DNA from: Nocardia transvalensis
Lineage (GTDB): Bacteria > Actinomycetota > Actinomycetes > Mycobacteriales > Mycobacteriaceae
DNA length: 64,000 nt
Direction of reading: 5' to 3'
Assembly: GCF_015477765.1 (NCBI RefSeq)
Contig: NZ_JADLQQ010000001.1
Location: 62,001-126,000 of the forward strand
Position numbers and translations under genes: made by a program. This document shows, piece by piece, positions 8,721 to 17,809 of the stretch; position 1 is the stretch's first letter; every line of letters begins with the position of its first letter. The notes under the pieces are model-generated. The model was given only the letters and a program-made list of their open reading frames with translations, searched no databases and was not told where the DNA came from.

Positions 8721-9329
8721 ATGTCCAGCACTCTGCGTCTCGCCGTGATCATCGCCAGCGTCCGGGACGGCCGATTCGGTCCGGTGGTCGCCAACTGGTT
8801 CGCCGACCAGGCTCGCGCGCACGGCGCATTCGATGTCGATGTGATCGATCTGGCCGAGTTCCCGCTACCCACGGCCCTGCCCGCGATCCCGCTGCGCATG
8901 GACCCCCATCCGCCCCGCCCCGACGGGACGGCCGAGCTCACCCGGCGGCTGGACCGGGCCGATGCGATGGTGATCGTCACCCCGGACATCAACCGCAGCT
9001 ACCCGGCCTCGCTGAAGACCGCCATCGACTGGCACGCCGCCGAATGGGATCGCAAGACCATCGGTTTCGTCGGCTACAGCGGCGCGAGCGGTGGGCTGCT
9101 CGCCATCGAGCACCTGCGTCAGGTCTTCAACGAACTCGATGCACACACCGTCCGCGACTACGTGTCCTTTCCGCGCTACTACCAGCTGTTCGACGCCGAC
9201 GGCAGACTGCACGACCCCGCCGACGCCGAGGCCGCGGCCGACTCGATGCTCGATCAGCTGCACTGGTGGGCGAGCGCACTGGCGGCGGCGCGCGAGGGGG
9301 TGGGCTCGGCGTCCGAGCAGGCTGCCTGA
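8721..9329 (+). CDS. NADPH-dependent FMN reductase family protein
   Basis: Flavodoxin-fold oxidoreductase of 202 residues. The FMN phosphate loop is near the start ([11 protein letters not shown]), the strand [21 protein letters not shown] carries the usual P.xYN-like ring-binding segment, and [11 protein letters not shown] forms the second FMN loop. AAGGAG 7 nt before ATG 8721 fixes the start. It is divergently paired with the MmyB-type regulator and is the likely target of that regulator (inference). Physiological substrate is unknown; quinone or azo reduction is typical of relatives. Confidence 0.85.
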   Translation: MSSTLRLAVIIASVRDGRFGPVVANWFADQARAHGAFDVDVIDLAEFPLPTALPAIPLRMDPHPPRPDGTAELTRRLDRADAMVIVTPDINRSYPASLKTAIDWHAAEWDRKTIGFVGYSGASGGLLAIEHLRQVFNELDAHTVRDYVSFPRYYQLFDADGRLHDPADAEAAADSMLDQLHWWASALAAAREGVGSASEQAA

Positions 9330-9353
9330 TGACCGGCCTTCCCGCCCGACGAT

Positions 9354-9359
9354 TAGGGT
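9354..9359 (+). promoter_or_regulatory. -10 box of leaderless hisN-like promoter
   Basis: TAGGGT followed by 7 nt and the GTG start of the phosphatase gene. There is no Shine-Dalgarno match upstream of this GTG, so transcription probably begins at the start codon. Confidence 0.45.
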
Positions 9360-9366
9360 TTGCCGG

Positions 9367-10152
9367 GTGACCGAGCACTCCCGCGATCTCGAGCTTGCCC
9401 TGCGACTGGCCGACGAGGCCGATGCGATCACCCGTGCCCGATTCGGGGCGCTGGATCTGAAGGTGGACAGCAAGCCGGATCTGACGCCTGTGTCGGATGC
9501 CGACCTGGCGGTGGAGAAGGCGGTGCGGGCGACGCTGGAGCGGGAGCGCCCCGCCGATGCGGTGCTGGGCGAGGAGTTCGGCGGCACGGCCGAATTCACC
9601 GGACGGCAGTGGGTGATCGACCCCATCGACGGCACCAAGAATTTCGTGCGCGGGGTGCCGGTGTGGGCGTCACTGATCGCACTGCTCGAGGAGGGTGTGC
9701 CGGTGGTGGGAGTGGTGAGCGCTCCCGCGTTGGCGCGGCGATGGTGGGCGGCGACGGGTGCAGGTGCCTGGACCCGGTTCGAATCCGACGAGCCGCGGGC
9801 GATCTCGGTATCGGCGGTGCGCGAGGTGACCGCGGCCAGCCTGGCGATCTCGAGCCTGTCCGGATGGCGTGACCGCGGCCTGCGCGATCAGCTGATCGCC
9901 CTGACCGACGAGGTCTGGCGCACCCGCGGCTACGGAGACTTCTTCGGCTACTGCCTGCTCGCCGAGGGCGCGGTCGACATCGCCACCGAACCCGAGGTAT
10001 CGCTGTGGGATCTGGCTCCCCTGGACGTGCTCGTCCGCGAGGCCGGAGGCGCCTTCACGGCCCTCGACGGCACCCCGGGCCCGCACGGCGGCAGCGCGGT
10101 GGCCACCAACGGCCTGCTCCACGACCAGATCCTGCCCCGCCTGCGTCGCTGA
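9367..10152 (+). CDS. hisN: Histidinol-phosphatase / inositol-monophosphatase family enzyme
   Basis: Mg-dependent phosphatase, 261 residues. The metal-binding motifs are intact: [21 protein letters not shown] and [17 protein letters not shown]. Actinobacterial HisN proteins, which perform the histidinol-phosphate phosphatase step of histidine synthesis, share this length and sequence style, including the [21 protein letters not shown] segment. IMPase activity on inositol phosphate is the main alternative. GTG 9367 is chosen because a TAGGGT box ends 7 nt upstream. The gene stands alone, 37 nt after the reductase. Confidence 0.82.
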   Translation: MTEHSRDLELALRLADEADAITRARFGALDLKVDSKPDLTPVSDADLAVEKAVRATLERERPADAVLGEEFGGTAEFTGRQWVIDPIDGTKNFVRGVPVWASLIALLEEGVPVVGVVSAPALARRWWAATGAGAWTRFESDEPRAISVSAVREVTAASLAISSLSGWRDRGLRDQLIALTDEVWRTRGYGDFFGYCLLAEGAVDIATEPEVSLWDLAPLDVLVREAGGAFTALDGTPGPHGGSAVATNGLLHDQILPRLRR

Positions 10153-10246
10153 GGACTACCCAGCCCGCCCTCCCTTCCGTCACAACCCACCTCTGATTCC
10201 GGGATGGCGAGAGGACGGCATGCCGGGAGGAGATGACGTCCCTTGG

Positions 10247-11788
10247 TCAGCCCAGGACTTTCAGGGCTGGCCAGAGGGTCGCCCACGGGGCGCGGGGTGC
10301 GCAGACGTACATCGGGGCGTGCTGTTCGTCGTTGTCGAGGCCGAGGCCGTTATCGATACGACCGGCCGGGCGAATATCGGCGCAGATGGCGGCGACGCGG
10401 CGAGGTGCGATGCCGACGGTGAGGACTTCGGTCGCGCCGGGCGGTGCGCCCCACCACCAGTAGGCGTTGTGGCCGCTGTGCGGGGTGGGCAGGTCGTAGG
10501 CGGGGCCGAAACGTTCGATCGCTCCCGCCTCGCCGTAATTGGCGGTGAGGAGTGCTGCCGAGGGGGAGTGGCGGGCGCGGGCGTCGGCGACCTGGCGAAC
10601 GAATTGGGGCCAGCCGACGGTCTCGCCCGCGTCGTAGTTCACGGCCAGAACCGGCGAACCGGGCAGCGCGGTGACGGGTAGCACCGGCAGGAACAGCAGG
10701 ACCGACACCGCCGTGTGCACGGCAAGCGCGGGAATCACTGCGGCCCACGCCTTCCGATGCCTGCTCAACCAGGCCACCACCGGCACACATCCGGCGGCCA
10801 GCAGCAGCGGATACATGCCGCCCAGGTAGTAGGCCTTGCCGCCGACCGCGACGAATACCACGAACAGCAGCACATACGCGACGGCGAAGGCGCGATACCG
10901 CCGCGCTTGCCACAACCGCCACAGCCCGAGCACCCACACCGGTACCACCAGCGCGCCCATCAGCACCAGTTGCAACACCACGAACATCGGCCGCGAATTC
11001 GATGTCCCCGACCCTCCCTCCGCGATGGCGCGGCTCAGCTGCCACTGCGGCCAGCCGTTCATCGCCTGCCACCACAGATACGGCAGCCAGATCAGCACCG
11101 CGACCCCGACGGCCCACGATAAATACTTGGTGGCGAACACTTTTCGCCGCCCCGCCAGCAGCAGTGCGATCACCAGGGCACCGACGGAGACGATCAGCAA
11201 CGCCTTGTTCAGCAGTCCCACACCCACCAACGCACCCACGGCCAACCACCAGCGGTGATCCGGCTCGTCCCGCAGCAGCCGCAACATCACCACCACGATC
11301 AACGACCACACCGCCAGGTCGAAGACGGTGGTGCCGAACAGATGACCGGCCGCCACGACCAGGGCCGACGAGGCCACCACCCCGGCCGCCAGCGCCTGCG
11401 CCCCGCGCCCACCGCCCAATTCCCGCGCCATCCACCCCGCGCACAGGACCACCACGGTGGCCGCCGCCACGGCCGGAAGCCGCAGCAGCACAAGCGAATC
11501 CGCATCGACCGACGCCATCATCCGTGCGACAGCGGGCACCAGCGGCGGCTGATCCGCATACCCCCAGTCGAGACGCCGTCCCGCGGCCAGAAAATACAAC
11601 TCGTCACGGTGGTAGCCGTATCGGTTCGCGAACGCCACCAGCACCGCCGCGAAAACGGCCGCGACGTAATACATTCCGCTACCTTGCCACACCCGCACCG
11701 CACCCGCGGCCGTCTCGCCCCACACGACCGCTCCCGGGTGCGGCAAATGTCCGAATCGGCGTCGGTCTCCCCGGCGGTCCGGCATCAT
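10247..11788 (-). CDS. GT39/ArnT-like integral membrane glycosyltransferase
   Basis: 513-residue polytopic protein of the dolichyl-phosphate-mannose mannosyltransferase/ArnT superfamily (PMT_2). After the first helix it carries the conserved acidic loop GYHRDELYFLAAG with DQPPLVP, which binds the lipid-phosphate donor. About ten more hydrophobic segments follow, then a soluble C-terminal domain (about 120 residues). It likely transfers a sugar from a polyprenyl-phosphate donor to a cell-envelope acceptor. ATG 11788 is followed directly by a second ATG; no ribosome site is visible. It is convergent with hisN and divergent from the acyl-CoA dehydrogenases. Confidence 0.82.
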   Translation of the reverse strand: MMPDRRGDRRRFGHLPHPGAVVWGETAAGAVRVWQGSGMYYVAAVFAAVLVAFANRYGYHRDELYFLAAGRRLDWGYADQPPLVPAVARMMASVDADSLVLLRLPAVAAATVVVLCAGWMARELGGGRGAQALAAGVVASSALVVAAGHLFGTTVFDLAVWSLIVVVMLRLLRDEPDHRWWLAVGALVGVGLLNKALLIVSVGALVIALLLAGRRKVFATKYLSWAVGVAVLIWLPYLWWQAMNGWPQWQLSRAIAEGGSGTSNSRPMFVVLQLVLMGALVVPVWVLGLWRLWQARRYRAFAVAYVLLFVVFVAVGGKAYYLGGMYPLLLAAGCVPVVAWLSRHRKAWAAVIPALAVHTAVSVLLFLPVLPVTALPGSPVLAVNYDAGETVGWPQFVRQVADARARHSPSAALLTANYGEAGAIERFGPAYDLPTPHSGHNAYWWWGAPPGATEVLTVGIAPRRVAAICADIRPAGRIDNGLGLDNDEQHAPMYVCAPRAPWATLWPALKVLG

Positions 11789-11915
11789 CGAACCGAACCG
11801 TTCCGACCGGACGGTTATACGGTCCCGTCCGCGGTATCCCCCAGGTGAGCGTCACGTCGACGACGAATTTGCCGACCTCGCGATCGCCGTGTGTATGCTG
11901 CCGCTCGACGGCGTT

Positions 11916-11952
11916 CTTACTCTGGAGTAAGATAGACTTACTCGCAAGTAAG
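11916..11952 (+). promoter_or_regulatory. Double palindromic operator upstream of the acyl-CoA dehydrogenase pair
   Basis: Two copies of one palindrome: CTTACTC-TG-GAGTAAG (11916-11931, perfect) and CTTACT-CGCA-AGTAAG (11937-11952, one mismatch in the extended arms). Their starts are 21 bp apart, two helical turns, so both face the same side of the DNA. They lie 44-80 nt before the start of the first dehydrogenase gene. The form fits a TetR-family regulator of fatty-acid genes, but no such regulator gene is adjacent. Confidence 0.75.
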
Positions 11953-11995
11953 ATGCTGGGACCCGATCACCCACCACCCGAGAAGACTGGTGATT

Positions 11996-13381
11996 ATGAG
12001 CACTCGAGACACCGCAACGAAGCGACGTCCGGATTCCGCCGTCGGCCTGAATCCGCAGAAGCGCGATTGGATGGGCGCGGCCATGCGGGTCATGACGACC
12101 ATCACCGGGTCGGAGCTCGCCGAGAAGTACAAGCTGCGCAAGCCCATCGAACGGGTCACCTACGAGGCCACCAAGACCGGTTTCCGCACCCTGGGCGCGG
12201 CCACCCGGGCCTTCAACAAGGTCTCCGGCGGCGGCAAGCCGAAGCGGCTGCCCGCCAACGAGTCCCGCAGCAAGGACTACTTCGACCTGACCCCGACCGA
12301 CGACCAGCAGATGATCGTCGAGACGGTGCGGGAGTTCGCCGCGGAGATCCTGCGCCCGGCCGCCTACGAGGCCGACAATGCGGCCAAGGCCCCGCGCGAT
12401 CTGCTCGAGCGCGCCGCCGAACTGGGCATCACCCTCATCAACGTGCCCGAGGAGCTCGAGGGTGCGGCCGCCGAGCGCGGTGCGGTCACCAACTCGCTGG
12501 TAGCCGAGGCGCTCGCGCACGGTGATATGGGCCTGGCACTGCCGATTCTGGCTCCGTCGGGTGTCGCTGTCGCGCTGTCGCAGTGGGGCACCGACGCGCA
12601 GCAGAAGACCTACCTGGGCGCCTTCACCGGGGAGAACGTGCCGCAGGCGTCGGTGGTGCTCGCCGAGCCGCGCGCGCTGTTCGATCCGTTCGCGCTGCAG
12701 ACCAAGGCCACCCGCTCCCCCAGCGGCTACCGCCTCAACGGCGTGAAGAGCCTGGTCCCCGCCGCCGGTGACGCCGAACTGTTCATCGTGGGCGCCGAAC
12801 TCGACGGCCGCCCGGCGCTGTTCATCGTCGAGTCCGACACCCCGGGCGTGGTGATCGAGGCCGATCCGAGCATGGGTCTGCGGGCCGCCGGCCTGGGCCG
12901 GTTGATCCTGGACAATGTCGCGGTCCCCACCGAGGCCATCCTGGGCGAGGGCGATGCTGCGCAGCGCGCCGAGGACTATGCCGACGCGGTGCGGCTGGCC
13001 CGGCTGGGCTGGGCGTCGCTGGCCGTCGGCACCGGTCAGGCCGTGCTGGACTACGTGATTCCGTACGTGAAGGAGCGCGAGGCGTTCGGTGAGCCGATCG
13101 CCCACCGGCAGGCGGTGGCGTTCATGGTCGCCAATATCGCGATCGAACTGGACGGCCTGCGCCTGGTGACGCTGCGCGGTGCATCGCGCGCGGAGCAGGG
13201 ACTGTCGTTCGCCCGCGAGGCCGCCCTGGCCAAGAAGCTGGCCACCGACAAGGGCATGCAGTTCGGCCTGGACGGTGTGCAACTGCTGGGCGGCCACGGT
13301 TACACCAAGGAACACCCGGTCGAGCGCTGGTACCGCGATCTGCGCGCCATCGGCGTCGCCGAAGGTGTCGTCCTCGTCTGA
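11996..13381 (+). CDS. Acyl-CoA dehydrogenase (FadE-type), first of pair
   Basis: FAD-dependent acyl-CoA dehydrogenase, 461 residues, catalysing alpha,beta-desaturation in beta-oxidation. The core begins around residue 95 (LTPTDDQQMIVETVREFAAEILRPAA), after an unusual N-terminal extension of about 90 residues that is not part of the fold. The C-terminal QLLGGHGYTKEHPVERWYRD segment and the following AEGV keep the glutamate at the usual catalytic position, although the canonical YEGT is changed. ATG 11996 is preferred over GTG 11990 two codons earlier. The next dehydrogenase starts 30 nt downstream; the pair may form a heteromer, as in several actinobacterial FadE pairs (inference). Confidence 0.9.
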   Translation: MSTRDTATKRRPDSAVGLNPQKRDWMGAAMRVMTTITGSELAEKYKLRKPIERVTYEATKTGFRTLGAATRAFNKVSGGGKPKRLPANESRSKDYFDLTPTDDQQMIVETVREFAAEILRPAAYEADNAAKAPRDLLERAAELGITLINVPEELEGAAAERGAVTNSLVAEALAHGDMGLALPILAPSGVAVALSQWGTDAQQKTYLGAFTGENVPQASVVLAEPRALFDPFALQTKATRSPSGYRLNGVKSLVPAAGDAELFIVGAELDGRPALFIVESDTPGVVIEADPSMGLRAAGLGRLILDNVAVPTEAILGEGDAAQRAEDYADAVRLARLGWASLAVGTGQAVLDYVIPYVKEREAFGEPIAHRQAVAFMVANIAIELDGLRLVTLRGASRAEQGLSFAREAALAKKLATDKGMQFGLDGVQLLGGHGYTKEHPVERWYRDLRAIGVAEGVVLV

Positions 13382-13411
13382 TCCGCCCGAACTTCGTTAC
13401 GGAGACATTCC

Positions 13412-14650
13412 ATGATCAATCTCGAACTCCCCAAGAAGCTGCGGGCCAGCGCCAATCAGGCCCACCAGGTCGCCGCGGAGATCTTCCGCCCGGTCTCGCG
13501 CAAATACGATCTCGCCGAGCACGAGTACCCGGTCGAGCTGGACACCATGGCCGCCATGGTGGAGGGCCTGGCCGATTCCGGCGCGCAGGACATCAGTGGC
13601 GCCACCGGCGGCCGCAAGGCCAAGGAGGGTGAGGCGGCCACCGACGAGCACGCCACCGAGCTGCTCGGAAACACCAACGGCGGCAATATGTCCGCGCTGA
13701 TGAACGCCCTGGAGACCTCGTGGGGTGACGTCGGCCTGATGCTGTCGATTCCCTATCAGGGGCTGGGCAACGCCGCCATCGCCGCGGTCGCCACCGACGA
13801 GCAGCTGAAGCGCTTCGGCAAGGTGTGGGCCGCCATGGCCATCACCGAGCCGTCGTTCGGTTCCGACTCCGCGGCCGTGTCCACCACCGCGGTGCTCGAC
13901 GGCGACGAATGGGTTCTCAACGGCACCAAGATCTTCGTGACCGCCGGCTCGCGCGCCACCCACATCGTGGTGTGGGCGACGGTCGACAAGACCAAGGGCC
14001 GCGCCGCCATCAAGTCGTTCGTGGTGCCGCGAGATGCCAAGGGCCTCACCGTCGCTCGCCTCGAGCACAAGCTGGGCATCAAGGCCTCCGACACCGCCGA
14101 GCTACGGCTCGAGGACTGCCGGATCCCGAAGGACAACATCCTCGGCAGCCCGGAAGTCAACGTGGAGAAGGGTTTTGCCGGGGTCATGCAGACCTTCGAC
14201 AACACCCGCCCGCTGGTGGCCGCCATGGCCGTCGGCGTCGGCCGCGCCGCCCTCGAGGAGCTCCGCAAGATCCTCACCGAGGCCGGTGTCGAGATCGACT
14301 ACGACCGCCCCGCCAACAACCAGCACGCCGCCGCCGCGGAATTCCTTCGCCTGGAAGCGGATTGGGAGGCAGCCTACCTGCTCTCCCTGCGCGCCGGCTG
14401 GATGGCCGACAACAAGAAGCCCAACTCGCTCGAGGCCTCGATGTCCAAGGCCAAGGCCGGCCGCATGGGCACCGACGTCACCCTCAAGGCCGTAGAGCTG
14501 GCCGGCTCCATCGGCTACTCCCAGCGCACCCTCCTGGAAAAGTGGAGCCGCGACTCGAAGATCTTGGACATCTTCGAAGGCACCCAGCAGATCCAGCAGC
14601 TCATCGTCGCCCGCCGGGTCCTGAACCTGTCCAGCGACAAGCTGAAGTAG
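13412..14650 (+). CDS. Acyl-CoA dehydrogenase (FadE-type), second of pair
   Basis: 412-residue acyl-CoA dehydrogenase. FAD/substrate motifs are clear: MAITEPSFGSDSAAVSTTA, WVLNGTKIFVTAGSRA, and the C-terminal KILDIFEGTQQIQQLIVARR carrying the catalytic glutamate in FEGT. GGAGA lies 9 nt before ATG 13412. It has no long N-terminal extension, unlike its upstream partner, and the two share only family-level similarity, so they are not a recent duplication. A strong terminator hairpin follows at 14664-14709, closing the operon. Confidence 0.92.
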   Translation: MINLELPKKLRASANQAHQVAAEIFRPVSRKYDLAEHEYPVELDTMAAMVEGLADSGAQDISGATGGRKAKEGEAATDEHATELLGNTNGGNMSALMNALETSWGDVGLMLSIPYQGLGNAAIAAVATDEQLKRFGKVWAAMAITEPSFGSDSAAVSTTAVLDGDEWVLNGTKIFVTAGSRATHIVVWATVDKTKGRAAIKSFVVPRDAKGLTVARLEHKLGIKASDTAELRLEDCRIPKDNILGSPEVNVEKGFAGVMQTFDNTRPLVAAMAVGVGRAALEELRKILTEAGVEIDYDRPANNQHAAAAEFLRLEADWEAAYLLSLRAGWMADNKKPNSLEASMSKAKAGRMGTDVTLKAVELAGSIGYSQRTLLEKWSRDSKILDIFEGTQQIQQLIVARRVLNLSSDKLK

Positions 14651-14663
14651 CCTGCGACACAGC

Positions 14664-14709
14664 GAGAAAACCGGTGTGGGTCCATGACGCGACCCGCACC
14701 GGTTTTCTC
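14664..14709. terminator. Terminator hairpin after acyl-CoA dehydrogenase operon
   Basis: GAGAAAACCGGTG(T)GGGT pairs with ACCCGCACCGGTTTTCTC over 18 positions (one G-U), with a 10-nt loop. The stem carries A and T tracts at its base, so it can work in either direction. It begins 14 nt after the stop codon. Confidence 0.85.
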
Positions 14710-14765
14710 GTTCCGGACTCGATCAGCTACCGCCTCGTCTGCACGACACAATCGGAACGGTGAGC

Positions 14766-15791
14766 ATGAGCAATGATCTGGTCCTTCCGCCTCAGACATC
14801 CGAACCGATCGAGTACGTGACCGATGTCCTCTGCGGAATGACGGAACCGAACCCGGATACCCGCATCCTTGCCGACCCGGAGGAGGTCGCCGAGATCATC
14901 GATGCCGAGACCCGCTCGCGATTGACCGCAGTACTCGAACGCTTCGGTGGCACGCCCGCCGTTCTGCTGAGTGGCGGCGTGGACTCGATCTATGTAGCGT
15001 CTGTCGCCGTTGACCTCGGCTACCGGCCGCACGCCATCACGATCGTCACGGAGAACGAGTCCGATGGGGAAAACGCGAAGGCGGCATCGCGCGCTCTGGG
15101 GATCTCCCACGACGTCATCCGTCTGACCGCCGGCGAGGTGGTCGATCTGGCCGGAGATGTGATCGCGCGACTCGACACATCCGAGCTGTGGGAGGTGACC
15201 GCCGGAATACCAATCCTCGCTTCCCGGAGAAGTCTCGAGAAGATCCCCCAGCTCGGAGCGATTCTCAGCGGCGGCGGCGCCGACGCGATCCTCGCGGGCG
15301 GTACGACGTTGACCTATCCACTCGAATCCGCTGATGCCCGCGCACAGCTCGACCGACTGGCCCGTACGGAGTCGGTATCGAACTTCCGCTATCACCGCCT
15401 GGTTCCGCACTTCTACGCAGCCCTGCTGGAGCACTACGCCGACAACTTCGTTCAGACCTTCCAGACTGTTCGATGGTGGAAGATCGCGGAACGGTTTGCG
15501 CCGCCGGCACTTTTCGGCGAGCGCAACGGTCAGGCGGTCGATAAGCTCGCACTCCGCATCGCCTGTGATCACCGACTCCCCGACGGTGCGAAACACCTTG
15601 CGTGGAGCACCAAGTCACCGATTCAGCGGTCCTCCGGTCTGATGGGCACACTCGCCCTCGCCGCAAGAACCTACGCCGCCACGCTCCAGGGAGCGCAGAC
15701 GTACACCGATCCGTTGACCGAGGACCCCGAAGCCGTCGCTACCCGGCTCTACCTCGCCATACTCGACCGCGACCGAGTGCGGCAGATATAG
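14766..15791 (+). CDS. Stand-alone asparagine-synthetase-like ATP pyrophosphatase domain
   Basis: 341 residues equal to the C-terminal synthetase domain of AsnB-type enzymes, with PP-loop LLSGGVDS near residue 70 and the downstream ILSGGGADAIL motif. There is no N-terminal glutamine amidotransferase domain. Such domains adenylate a carboxylate and pass it to an amine; without glutaminase the amine could be ammonia, an amino group or a peptide end, as in beta-lactam synthetases and lasso-peptide cyclases (family knowledge). No precursor peptide or NRPS gene lies next to it. Third-position GC looks lower than in the neighbours, a hint of transfer. Start is ATG 14766 or GTG 14760. Substrate unknown. 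Confidence 0.75.
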   Translation: MSNDLVLPPQTSEPIEYVTDVLCGMTEPNPDTRILADPEEVAEIIDAETRSRLTAVLERFGGTPAVLLSGGVDSIYVASVAVDLGYRPHAITIVTENESDGENAKAASRALGISHDVIRLTAGEVVDLAGDVIARLDTSELWEVTAGIPILASRRSLEKIPQLGAILSGGGADAILAGGTTLTYPLESADARAQLDRLARTESVSNFRYHRLVPHFYAALLEHYADNFVQTFQTVRWWKIAERFAPPALFGERNGQAVDKLALRIACDHRLPDGAKHLAWSTKSPIQRSSGLMGTLALAARTYAATLQGAQTYTDPLTEDPEAVATRLYLAILDRDRVRQI

Positions 15792-15925
15792 CGGGATGGT
15801 GATGCCGGGCGCTACCGCAATGACCCGCAGTGCTGGCACGAGAGAGCCGATCGTCGCGCGGTGAGGGCGGTATGCGCGACGGTTGGCGGATGATCTTCGC
15901 GGGTGCGGCCGCGAGGATTGCTGTC

Positions 15926-16822
15926 ATGGATCCCGAACTCGAAGCATTTCTTTCGTTGTTCCCGCCTGCCGATCTCACTGATCCAATCGCCGCGCGGGAG
16001 AACTTCGCCAAATTGGCGGCGGCGGTGCCGCTGCCGGATACCTCGGGGATGGAGATCGAGGATCGGATCGTGCCCGGTGAGGCGGATGTGCCGGTGCGGG
16101 TTTATCGGCCGCTGCGGGCGCAGGGGGCGATCGTCTGGTTGCATGGTGGCGGGTTTGTCATGGGGGATGTGGAGACCGAGCATCCGTGGGCCGGCCGGAT
16201 CGCGGAAAGCTCTGGGGCGGTGGTGGTTTCGGTGGGTTATCGCCTGGCTCCCGAGAATCGGTTTCCGGCCGCCTTCGATGACGCCTATGCCGCGCTGGTC
16301 TGGACGGCCGAGCACGCGGGCGAACTCGGAATCGACCCGGGGCGGATTGCGGTGGGAGGGCACAGCGCCGGTGGGGGGATCGCGGCCGCGGTGGCGTTGC
16401 GGGCGCGTGATGAGCAGGGGCCGCCCATTCGGTTCCAGCTGCTCAATCAGCCCGGCCTCGACGATCGGCAGCAGACGTGGTCGGCGCGGGAGTTCACCGA
16501 TACGCCCTGGATGAATCGCGCCAAGGTCACCGCGGCCTGGGGGCACTACCTGGGCTCCGCGCCCGCGTCGCCGTACGCCGCCCCAGCCCGGGCCACCGAC
16601 CTGTCCGGCCTGCCACCGGCCTACATTGCCACCGCCGAGCTGTGCCCGAACCGCGACGAAAACCTCGACTACGCGCTGCGCCTGCTGCAGGCGGGTGTAT
16701 CGGTCGAATTGCACCAGTGGCCCGGCACATTCCACGGTTCGCAGGCGATCCTGTCCGCCGAGGTGTCCCAGCGCCAGCTCGCCGAACTCGCCGCGGCCCT
16801 GCGCCGCGCCCTGGCCGAATAG
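15926..16822 (+). CDS. Alpha/beta hydrolase (HSL/LipN-type esterase)
   Basis: 298-residue serine esterase of the hormone-sensitive-lipase family. Seen are the oxyanion motif HGGGF, the nucleophile elbow GGHSAGGGIA and the late GTFHGSQ histidine; the acid is probably the Asp/Glu in the RDENLDYALRL region. ATG 15926 (MDPELEAFL) is preferred over the upstream ATG at 15872 because it opens the family-typical N-terminus and has GAGG 11 nt before. Such enzymes hydrolyse short acyl esters; real substrate unknown. It is convergent with the AraC-family gene. Confidence 0.88.
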   Translation: MDPELEAFLSLFPPADLTDPIAARENFAKLAAAVPLPDTSGMEIEDRIVPGEADVPVRVYRPLRAQGAIVWLHGGGFVMGDVETEHPWAGRIAESSGAVVVSVGYRLAPENRFPAAFDDAYAALVWTAEHAGELGIDPGRIAVGGHSAGGGIAAAVALRARDEQGPPIRFQLLNQPGLDDRQQTWSAREFTDTPWMNRAKVTAAWGHYLGSAPASPYAAPARATDLSGLPPAYIATAELCPNRDENLDYALRLLQAGVSVELHQWPGTFHGSQAILSAEVSQRQLAELAAALRRALAE

Positions 16823-16832
16823 ACCTGCAGGA

Positions 16833-17723
16833 TCAGGTCGCGGCGGCCGGTTGGGCTTCGAGGGTTGCCCGGCCGGTCGCGGCTCGGCGGTAGTCGCTGG
16901 GACTGGTGCCCTGGATGCGTTTGAAGGCGGCGCTGAAACCGAAAGCGTCTGCGTAGCCGACGCGGTGGGCGATGGCGGCGATCGTCAGGTCGGTGCCGGT
17001 CAAGAGGTCGGCCGCCTTGGTCATGCGCCACTCGGTCAGGTAGGCGACTGGTCCTGCACCTATCAGCTCGGTGAACCGGGTGGTGAAGGTGGTGCGCGAA
17101 ACTCCTGCACGCGAGGACAATTCGGCCAAGGTCCACGGATGCGACGGATCCTCGTGAATGGCGCGCAGGGCCGGTCCGACCACATCGTCACCGAGGGCGC
17201 GGTACCAGCCCGGCGTTTCGGCCTCGGGCCGGTCGAACCAATCCCGCAGCGTGCACACCAGCATCCAGTCCAGCAACCGATCCAGCACCACCTGCCGCCC
17301 CGGGCGCGAGGCGTCCAGCTGCCATTCCAGGTAGTCCCGCATCGCCGCACAGTCGTGCTCATCGGGCACGACCAGCACGGGCGGCAAGACCTGCAGCAAC
17401 CGCCGCGGCACCTGCTCGGCCATGTGATAGGTCCCGGCGAGCAGAACCGCCTCCCCCGCCGCCTCGGTCGCACGGCCATCCCCCGGATCGTCGGTGAAGA
17501 CGAACGGAGCCGGACCGCACACCACGGCCGCCTCACCCACCCGAATATGATGCGGCGCACCGGATTGCGGCACGATCCAGCCGTCACCGCGCATCGGCAC
17601 GCACAGCGTCAGCGACGCACCCTCACCCAGGGTCAGCGCACACGGCGGCCGCAGTTCCGACCGCCCGAACAGGACTCCCCTGCCCCGCACGCCCCGCAAC
17701 AGTTCGTCGAACACATCCACCAC
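16833..17723 (-). CDS. AraC-family transcriptional regulator with cupin sensor domain
   Basis: 296 residues. The N-terminal ~180 residues match the cupin-like AraC ligand domain of the RCS-type family (SLTLCVPMRGDGWIV, GEAAVVCGPAPFVFTDDP). The C-terminal 100 hold the two helix-turn-helix motifs (TLAELSSRAGVSRTTFTTRF and IAAIAHRVGYADAFGFSAAF). GTG 17723 is used. The gene diverges from the NmrA-like oxidoreductase at 17810 with an 86-bp gap, the usual position for a regulator controlling its neighbour. Confidence 0.88.
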   Translation of the reverse strand: MVDVFDELLRGVRGRGVLFGRSELRPPCALTLGEGASLTLCVPMRGDGWIVPQSGAPHHIRVGEAAVVCGPAPFVFTDDPGDGRATEAAGEAVLLAGTYHMAEQVPRRLLQVLPPVLVVPDEHDCAAMRDYLEWQLDASRPGRQVVLDRLLDWMLVCTLRDWFDRPEAETPGWYRALGDDVVGPALRAIHEDPSHPWTLAELSSRAGVSRTTFTTRFTELIGAGPVAYLTEWRMTKAADLLTGTDLTIAAIAHRVGYADAFGFSAAFKRIQGTSPSDYRRAATGRATLEAQPAAAT

Positions 17724-17809
17724 GCCAGCGTAGGCGGGCCGAACGGACGCCTATGCACCCCGGACGATCGGCCATGGCCGCGGCCGTCACCGCTCGATGG
17801 AATGGGGAT

